Assembly (NCBI GenBank): GCA_030146285.1
Contig: JASLBZ010000211.1
Location: 1-22,509, forward strand
DNA from: Neisseriaceae bacterium
GTDB taxonomy: Bacteria > Pseudomonadota > Gammaproteobacteria > Burkholderiales > Neisseriaceae
Direction: 5' to 3'
Length of the DNA: 22,509 bases
Shown here: piece by piece, positions 17,255 through 22,509 of the stretch
Layout: each line of letters opens with the position of its first letter
Position numbering within the stretch: position 1 is the first letter of the stretch
Position numbers and translations under genes: made by a program
The notes under the pieces: model-generated
Seen by the model: the letters and a program-made list of their open reading frames with translations, nothing else
The model's database searches: none
Told to the model about the DNA's origin: nothing

Positions 17255-18373
17255 TTATTTATTTTCTGTCAGAATCTTGGTGACATGGTTTTTTGATGGT
17301 CTCATGTTTTTCACACTGTGAACCACCATAAAGAACAATAATACAAAACCAATATAACCATTTAATACGTAAATCACATTCACCAATCGATCAAATGGTA
17401 CTTTTAAACCGATCACAACACCTAAAATACTCAGAAATATTGTCACCATGACAAAAGCCTTTTGATTTTGCCCTGTAAAACGCTTAGCTGCTTGCCACAG
17501 CAATGGCACTGCCGTGGTGTATATACCAGCAATCACAATGACAAAAAACAACCCAGCAAAGACAGGATGAATGTTCATTGCCAACGTCAAAGAAGGTACC
17601 ATTGAGACATTTATCTGCTCCATATTGGCCATCAAACCCAAAGTAATAATACACAATGCCAAACTAAAACCCGCAGCACCTAAAGCCACCCCACGAGAAA
17701 TTTCCTTAAGATTCTTAGCACTACTTCCCATTAAACTCATAAAACCCGCAAGCCATAACATGCAAAAACCAACATAAGACAATGCGGCAAAGAGCCAATG
17801 ACCAGATGCTTTCATCACATTTAAATTGGGAAGAATATCATTCACTGACATTAATGCAGTTGGATTTTTAGCAATGGAAGCCAAGCCTAGAATAACCGTA
17901 ATCAATACAATAAATGGTCCGACCTTACCCAAAATGCTCACGATTCTATTCAAGCCACAAATAACAGTAGTTGCAGCAAAAAACCCCATTAAAACGGCAC
18001 CATACCAAGGTGAAATATCATATTGCTGTTGTACTGTTGCTCCTGCGCCACCAATCATGACAATAAAAGACATGTAAATAAAAACAATGGCAAAGTAATC
18101 AAAAAATCGTCCAAAAACTGGGCCACATAGATAGCGGTATATTTGACCATTGTGTTCAAATTTTTGTTGGTAACCAATACTCACCAACTGCCGTGCAACA
18201 TATAAAAATAAAGTAAAAACAACCACAATACCCAAAATACCATACCAACCATATGCACTAAAATACTGTACAACTTCTTGTCCTGTTGCAAAACCAGATC
18301 CAATTAAAAATGCAATAAATGTTCCAGCATATGCCATAATGCGCCCGTAATTTAAGTTCGCAGACTTTGCCAT
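17255..18373 (-). CDS. YkvI-family membrane protein (APC/LeuT-fold transporter-like)
   Basis: A 372-aa inner-membrane protein with about ten hydrophobic segments. The first one contains GTFIAFLIGSGFATGQEVVQYF (GSGFATGQE at 25-33), the hallmark of the poorly characterised YkvI family, related to the amino acid-polyamine-organocation / neurotransmitter-sodium symporter-like fold. Glycine-rich breaks in the first segment and GGAGATVQQQY near 120 suit a LeuT-like fold. I chose the ATG at 18373, with AAGGAG seven bases upstream; an in-frame ATG at 18415 adds 14 residues with no clear support. It has its own promoter region with two exact TGTCG words 21 bp apart. The substrate is unknown; a creatine-, sarcosine- or betaine-like compound is suggested by location only. 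Confidence 0.82.
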   Translation of the reverse strand: MAKSANLNYGRIMAYAGTFIAFLIGSGFATGQEVVQYFSAYGWYGILGIVVVFTLFLYVARQLVSIGYQQKFEHNGQIYRYLCGPVFGRFFDYFAIVFIYMSFIVMIGGAGATVQQQYDISPWYGAVLMGFFAATTVICGLNRIVSILGKVGPFIVLITVILGLASIAKNPTALMSVNDILPNLNVMKASGHWLFAALSYVGFCMLWLAGFMSLMGSSAKNLKEISRGVALGAAGFSLALCIITLGLMANMEQINVSMVPSLTLAMNIHPVFAGLFFVIVIAGIYTTAVPLLWQAAKRFTGQNQKAFVMVTIFLSILGVVIGLKVPFDRLVNVIYVLNGYIGFVLLFFMVVHSVKNMRPSKNHVTKILTENK

Positions 18374-18455
18374 TCTCTCTCTCCTTTTTTGTTTTTTAAC
18401 ATCTTGATAACTCAATACAATCTAAGGCAAACAACATAAAGAAAACGGCTTATTT

Positions 18456-18481
18456 CGACACTTATTATCTAATTTTCGACA
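18456..18481 (-). promoter_or_regulatory. Tandem TGTCG sites upstream of the ykvI-type gene
   Basis: On the minus strand TGTCG occurs at 18481-18477 and again at 18460-18456, exactly 21 bp (two helical turns) apart, about 83 bases before the start codon. TATGTT, 17 bases beyond the second copy, is a weak possible -10. The arrangement is that of a direct-repeat operator for an AraC-type activator; identity of the regulator is inferred. Confidence 0.4.
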
Positions 18482-18503
18482 TAAAAATTATTACCTTATA
18501 AAT

Positions 18504-18534
18504 AAAAAAACGGCCTATACAAAAATAGGCAGTT
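18504..18534 (-). terminator. Second stem-loop with U-tract between MFS and ykvI-type genes
   Basis: The arms AACGGCCTAT / ATAGGCAGTT pair with one mismatch around a 6-base loop; on the minus strand they are followed by seven T and then ATTT. This is a good intrinsic terminator, but the MFS gene already has one at 18608-18642, so it either backs that up or ends a separate short transcript. Confidence 0.75.
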
Positions 18535-18607
18535 AAAAAAACAGCATGGTATCAATATACATGTGAACAAAATAAAATTTAAATCACTGCTGTTTTGGTA
18601 ATGTATT

Positions 18608-18642
18608 CGACAAAAAAATCCAATGCCAAACTGGCATTGGAT
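18608..18642 (-). terminator. Terminator of the creatinase-MFS operon
   Basis: The perfect 11-bp stem ATCCAATGCCA (18618-18628) / TGGCATTGGAT (18632-18642) with a 3-base loop is followed on the minus strand by seven T in a row. It lies 22 bases past the MFS stop. Confidence 0.9.
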
Positions 18643-18663
18643 ATCAAAGAAAACACAGAGTAA

Positions 18664-19971
18664 TTAATATAATTTTTTAATCTTAAATAATGCAATCAAG
18701 GCGATTAAAGCAGCGCTCATTAAAAACCAAGCTGGTGCAAGTTGTGAATGTGTCACTTGCATTAACCAAATGGCAATCAAAGGAGCGGTACCGCCCAATA
18801 AGGACTGAGCTGAATTAAACGTGAAAGCAAACCCAGAATAACGCACATCAGTTGGAAACAATTCACTCAGTAAGGCCGGTAAATTGCCATCGTTCATGGC
18901 TAACATAAATCCAAAAGCAATTTGAATGGCAACGATGGTCCAAAATGAGGCGCCCTGTAAGCCCAAGAATAATGGAATGGTAGCGACAATAAAAATAACA
19001 GAAGCAATAATCAACATGCGCTTGCGACCAATTTTATCTGAAATTTTACCGATAAAGAAAATAAAGCCAATATAGGTTACCAAAGACAAAGTTGTTGAAA
19101 TAAAAGACTCAACCTTGCTCATGCCCATTTCAGAAGACAAATAAGTCGGCATATAACTGAGAATCATGTAAAAACCAACTGCATTCAAGCACGATACCGT
19201 AAATGCAATGACCATGGCCCTTCTGTGGTGGCGGAACAATTCCATAATAGGAGTATTCTTCTCACTGTGGCTTTCTTGAATTTTCTCAAAATCAGGGGTT
19301 TCTTCCAAACGCAACCGAATGTAACGTCCAATCAAACCCAAAGGTGCCGCCAATAAAAATGGAATTCTCCAGCCCCAACTGTGCAAATCGTCCATGCTCA
19401 TGAATGCATACATTCCGGCGACCATCAGCGAGCCTGCAAACAAACCACAAGCCGTACTAGCAGGTACCAAGCTGGTGTAAAAACCCCGTTTTGTAGGTGG
19501 TGCATATTCGGCTAAAAAAGTCGATGCGCCAGCATATTCACCAGAAGCAGAAAATCCTTGAATCATGCGCAGTAGCAATAATGCGATGGGGGCTAAATAA
19601 CCAATGCTTTCATAACTAGGTAAAAGCGCAATGACAAAAGTCGACATGGTCATGATCAAAATTGACCACGATAAAGCAGGACGCCGGCCAAACTTATCGC
19701 CAATATACCCCCAAAAAATTCCTCCCACTGGACGCACAACAAAAGACAAAGCAAATACAGCATAAGCAGCCATTAAGCCCACTGTTAAATCTGCGGCAGG
19801 AAAGAAAACCACTGCGATTACAGCAGCCAGATAACCATAAGCGGCATAATCAAACCACTCAACGAAGTTACCGATAAAACAAGCCAGTGCTGCTTTTTTT
19901 AGTTTTTGAGCCTTTGCGGCTTCTTCTGTACCAATATAAGTATTGGTTTGTGTCATTGCAGTTAATGCCAT
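18664..19971 (-). CDS. MFS transporter, metabolite:H+ symporter (ProP/ShiA-like) type; candidate creatine carrier
   Basis: A 435-aa inner-membrane carrier with about 12 transmembrane segments. NFVEWFDYAAYGY (35-47) and the motif-A loop GYIGDKFGRRPAL (88-100), with a second copy GKISDKIGRKRML in the C-terminal half, mark the metabolite:H+ symporter (MHS) subfamily, which includes proline/betaine carrier ProP and shikimate carrier ShiA. RMIQGFSASGEYAGA is also typical. The start has AAGGAG seven bases upstream. It follows creatinase by 59 bases on the same strand with a hairpin but no terminator between, so the two are probably co-transcribed. Creatine or a related N-methyl compound is the likely cargo by context; sequence alone does not show the substrate. 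Confidence 0.88.
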   Translation of the reverse strand: MALTAMTQTNTYIGTEEAAKAQKLKKAALACFIGNFVEWFDYAAYGYLAAVIAVVFFPAADLTVGLMAAYAVFALSFVVRPVGGIFWGYIGDKFGRRPALSWSILIMTMSTFVIALLPSYESIGYLAPIALLLLRMIQGFSASGEYAGASTFLAEYAPPTKRGFYTSLVPASTACGLFAGSLMVAGMYAFMSMDDLHSWGWRIPFLLAAPLGLIGRYIRLRLEETPDFEKIQESHSEKNTPIMELFRHHRRAMVIAFTVSCLNAVGFYMILSYMPTYLSSEMGMSKVESFISTTLSLVTYIGFIFFIGKISDKIGRKRMLIIASVIFIVATIPLFLGLQGASFWTIVAIQIAFGFMLAMNDGNLPALLSELFPTDVRYSGFAFTFNSAQSLLGGTAPLIAIWLMQVTHSQLAPAWFLMSAALIALIALFKIKKLY

Positions 19972-19988
19972 GATATTTCTCCTTTGTA

Positions 19989-20008
19989 ATGCCCACTTTT
20001 GTGGGCAT
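19989..20008 (-). other. Intercistronic stem-loop between creatinase and MFS gene
   Basis: The perfect 8-bp stem ATGCCCAC / GTGGGCAT with a TTTT (plus strand) loop sits ten bases upstream of the MFS ribosome site. On the minus strand it is followed by TACAAAGGAG, not a U-tract, so it is not an intrinsic terminator. It could stabilise or set an end point for the creatinase message, changing the ratio of the two products. Confidence 0.7.
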
Positions 20009-20030
20009 ATACTTCCCCTCTTGAGCGACT

Positions 20031-21251
20031 TTAAGGTTGAATAATATTGTGCTCTGGACCAAATGGGAATTTGGTAATGTTTTCCGCACCATTTTCAGTC
20101 ACCACCAAAATATCATGCTCACGGTAGCCACCTGCTCCTGGCATACCTTCTGGCATCATGATCATCGGTTCAATCGAGATCACCATACCTGGCTCTAATA
20201 CAGTATCGATGTCTTCACGCAGCTCAAGCCCAGCTTCGCGACCGTAGTAATGCGATAACACACCAAATGAATGACCATACCCAAAGGTTCGGTATTGCAA
20301 CAAATCGTATTCTTCATAAATTTTGTTTAATTCATGAGCAATGTCACAACAGCGTACCCCTGGTTTTACCATCGCCAAACCAGCTTCATGTACTTTCACA
20401 TTGACTTCCCACAAGCGCAAAGAGGCATCATCACAATGGTCAAAGAACATGGTGCGCTCAAGCGCTGTGTAGTAACCGGAAATCATTGAAAAGCAATTTA
20501 AACTTAAGATATCGCCTTTTTGAACTTGGCGAGTGGTCACCGGATTGTGTGCACCATCAGTATTGATACCTGATTGAAACCATGTCCACGTGTCCATTAA
20601 TTCACTGTGAGGAAAACGATGTGCAATCTCACGCACCATGGCTTGAGTTGACTGCAATGCCACTTCATACTCAGGAATGCCTTCGACTACGGCGTCACGC
20701 AATGCAAAACCACCAACATCACAAACATTGGCACCATGGCGAATTAATTCGATTTCTTCGGCTGATTTAATCATGCGTAAGCGCATACAGGCTGCACTGA
20801 TGTCAACAAATTGCACATGTGGCATGGCTTCTTTTAATTTTTCTAAGCGCTCCAATGGCAAGTGATCAAACTCAATTCCAATCCGACCTGACTTAGGCAA
20901 TTCTTTGGCGCAAGCTTTAAAATAATTGTCACGTTGCCAATCGGTATAAACGACATTGTAATCACCAACAGTGCGTCTCCAAGGCTGACCACCATCAATA
21001 TTGGCAGAGATGGATACCACTTTATCATCAGTCACCACCAAGCCATAAAAGCGGCCAAATGAACAATAAATAAAATCGGTATAATAATTAATATTGTGAA
21101 TGGATGAAAACAAAACACCGTCTAATTGCAATTCATTCATGGTCTTACGCAATAAGCTTTGGCGGCGCTCATACTCGGCATGGCTAAATGTATGGTTTAC
21201 TTTGTTACCATTTTCAATGGTTAATAAGCTTGGCATATCGAATGTAATCAT
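20031..21251 (-). CDS. Creatinase (creatine amidinohydrolase)
   Basis: Hydrolyses creatine to sarcosine and urea. The 406-aa protein has the creatinase N-terminal domain (about 1-160) and a pita-bread M24 fold catalytic domain (about 165-400), with no metal requirement in known creatinases. Long stretches match Pseudomonas putida creatinase as I remember it: HNINYYTDFIYCSFGR, SANIDGGQPWRRTVG, ELMDTWTWFQSGINTDGAHN with the catalytic His at about 235, TFGYGHSFGVLSHYYGREAG, and EPGMVISIEPMIMMPEG. These stretches distinguish it from methionine aminopeptidase or prolidase. The start has AAGGAA about eight bases upstream. It is divergent from a GlxA-type regulator and followed by the MFS carrier gene. 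Its product, sarcosine, is the substrate of the nearby SoxBDAG. Confidence 0.96.
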   Translation of the reverse strand: MITFDMPSLLTIENGNKVNHTFSHAEYERRQSLLRKTMNELQLDGVLFSSIHNINYYTDFIYCSFGRFYGLVVTDDKVVSISANIDGGQPWRRTVGDYNVVYTDWQRDNYFKACAKELPKSGRIGIEFDHLPLERLEKLKEAMPHVQFVDISAACMRLRMIKSAEEIELIRHGANVCDVGGFALRDAVVEGIPEYEVALQSTQAMVREIAHRFPHSELMDTWTWFQSGINTDGAHNPVTTRQVQKGDILSLNCFSMISGYYTALERTMFFDHCDDASLRLWEVNVKVHEAGLAMVKPGVRCCDIAHELNKIYEEYDLLQYRTFGYGHSFGVLSHYYGREAGLELREDIDTVLEPGMVISIEPMIMMPEGMPGAGGYREHDILVVTENGAENITKFPFGPEHNIIQP

Positions 21252-21348
21252 GGTGTATCTTCCTTTGATTTTAATGTATTACGTGATTGACAATGGCATC
21301 CTCTACCCTCATCATCTGAACTCATAATAAGAAGCCTAGCTCACATCA

Positions 21349-21366
21349 AATATGCTCAATACGACA
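21349..21366 (-). promoter_or_regulatory. TGTCG site and possible -10 of the creatinase operon
   Basis: On the minus strand TGTCG (21366-21362) is followed seven bases on by CATATT (21354-21349), the same spacing as TGTCG to TATATT before purU. A second half-site is less clear: TGCCA lies 20 bp upstream of it. The site is also 70 bases before the divergent regulator gene. Supported by comparison within the window only. Confidence 0.3.
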
Positions 21367-21435
21367 AATTTATGTCCTATTTGGCAAACAACAAAAAGAA
21401 GAAACTACAAAACTGAATCAAGGGAGGAATAAAAC

Positions 21436-22473
21436 ATGGCGACTGAAAATTTCAAATGTCATCATATCGGCTTTATTGTTTCAGACGGTTTTAGCATGAT
21501 TGCCTTTTCCAATGCGATTGAAGCATTTCGCATGGCAAATTATGTTACTCAGCAGGAGTTATATCGTTTTTCTGTCGCTGGTTTGGTGGGCTCACACAGT
21601 CAATCTAGCAACAGCGTTTCCGTCATTCATACCGCTCAGATGAGCCAATTATTAGAATGCGATTTGGTGTTTATGTGTGGAGGTTTTGATTTGGGTAAAC
21701 TGAACAACCAATCCTTGCGCATGTGGTTGCAAAGAATTGCATATAAAAAAATTCCACTCGGTGGCCTTTGTACCGGCGCTTATGCTCTTGCCGACGCAGG
21801 TTTAATGGACAACTACTCTGCCAGCATTCATTGGGAAAACATGTTGTCGGCCAAAGAGCGTTTTAAACAGGTTAATTTTAACCTTGCCATTTACACCATT
21901 GATAAGGATCGCTACACCAGTTCTGGTGGTTCAGCTCCACTTGATTTATGTATTAATATTATTAAATTGCATCACAATCGCAAGCTATCCGAAGACATTG
22001 CCGAGCAGTTCACCTTGTCAGTGCTGCGCCGTGAGGATGAGTTACAGCACATTCCATTGCCAATTCAAAACAACAGTGGTTATAACTATGTGGTTGAAGC
22101 CTTAGGCTTAATGGACAACAATTTAGAAGAACCTTTACCGATTCATGAGTTGGCCAATCTTTTAAAAATTTCAGTGCGCCAACTTGAACGTTGGTTTAAT
22201 GCATATTTTAATAAACCACCACAGCAATACTATACTGAGCTGCGCTTACAGCATGCCAAGCGCTTATTGCGACAAACCAACATGAGCATTATGGATGTTG
22301 CGTTGGCCTGTGGCTTTTCCAACCCATCCAGTTTTAGTAAGTCTTATCGCTTACAATTTCAACAAACCCCCAGCCAAGCACGCACTCACACCAGCACCAT
22401 CCAAGCGGATATTTCTGTGAATACCGCACTGCGATATTCCAAACCGATGCCAAGTGCTATTACAGCAATTTAA
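21436..22473 (+). CDS. GlxA-family AraC-type regulator, probably of creatine catabolism
   Basis: A 345-aa regulator with an N-terminal DJ-1/PfpI-like sensor domain (about 8-190), including GGLCTGAYALADAGLMD with a cysteine at the nucleophile-elbow position, and a C-terminal AraC DNA-binding domain (about 230-320: PIHELANLLKISVRQLERWFNAYF, then VALACGFSNPSSFSKSYR). It is clearly a paralogue of the regulator at 7685-8701, sharing most of the helix-turn-helix and the IHWE / VHWE and SSGGS / CSGGS stretches. The start has GGAGG eight bases upstream. It is divergent from creatinase, which suggests control of creatinase-MFS and perhaps self-regulation. The effector (creatine, sarcosine or glycine betaine) is not evident from sequence. 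Confidence 0.9.
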   Translation: MATENFKCHHIGFIVSDGFSMIAFSNAIEAFRMANYVTQQELYRFSVAGLVGSHSQSSNSVSVIHTAQMSQLLECDLVFMCGGFDLGKLNNQSLRMWLQRIAYKKIPLGGLCTGAYALADAGLMDNYSASIHWENMLSAKERFKQVNFNLAIYTIDKDRYTSSGGSAPLDLCINIIKLHHNRKLSEDIAEQFTLSVLRREDELQHIPLPIQNNSGYNYVVEALGLMDNNLEEPLPIHELANLLKISVRQLERWFNAYFNKPPQQYYTELRLQHAKRLLRQTNMSIMDVALACGFSNPSSFSKSYRLQFQQTPSQARTHTSTIQADISVNTALRYSKPMPSAITAI

Positions 22474-22509
22474 CCAGTTCTAAGTTATACATAAAACCCA
22501 CCTGAATAA

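Noticed and set aside
18608..18612. CGACA word next to the MFS terminator, matching the island motif
   Set aside because: It forms the end of the terminator's U-tract region, has no partner 21 bp away, and is not before a gene start, so it is likely chance.
21480..21488. TTCAGACGG, similar to the Neisseria DNA uptake sequence
   Set aside because: It is a single partial copy inside a coding region; a Neisseria-type genome would show many in a window this size.

Overview
The window is about 22.5 kb of densely coding, moderately AT-rich bacterial DNA with short intergenic gaps, many overlapping starts and stops, strong Shine-Dalgarno sequences and intrinsic terminators. The gene content (heterotetrameric sarcosine oxidase, GlxA-type AraC regulators, coniferyl-aldehyde-type ALDH, a butanediol dehydrogenase of a type I associate with Acinetobacter and relatives) suggests a gammaproteobacterium, possibly Moraxellaceae. 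The genus is a guess. No tRNA, rRNA, insertion sequence, phage gene or CRISPR array was seen.

Left part (1-7440), general metabolism: the 3' end of a membrane protein gene (+), then on the minus strand a GMC oxidoreductase and a coniferyl-aldehyde-type dehydrogenase translationally coupled by a TAATG overlap. Next come a Zn-dependent 2,3-butanediol dehydrogenase, a LysR regulator divergent from a small YdcZ-type (DUF606) transporter, and a ClcA-type H+/Cl- antiporter.

Right part (7685-22473), a creatine/sarcosine catabolic island: a GlxA-family regulator, soxBDAG (minus; order B-D-A-G in the direction of transcription) divergent from purU-glyA (plus), an EutQ-like cupin (plus), a YkvI-family membrane protein (minus), an MHS-type MFS transporter and creatinase (minus, likely one operon), and a second GlxA-family regulator divergent from creatinase. 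The inferred pathway is: creatine enters through the MFS and/or YkvI protein; creatinase yields sarcosine and urea; the sarcosine oxidase tetramer yields glycine, H2O2 and methylene-THF; GlyA joins glycine and methylene-THF into serine; PurU releases formate from formyl-THF to recycle THF. No urease, creatininase, formaldehyde dehydrogenase or catalase is present in the window.

The most interesting unexplained signals are a TGTCG-type motif, partly in tandem pairs 21 bp apart, in front of the sox, purU, YkvI, cupin and creatinase genes (possible operator of the two GlxA regulators); the conserved-looking but functionally unassigned cupin and YkvI partners; and a stretch with three stem-loops between the MFS and YkvI genes that could hold a small RNA.
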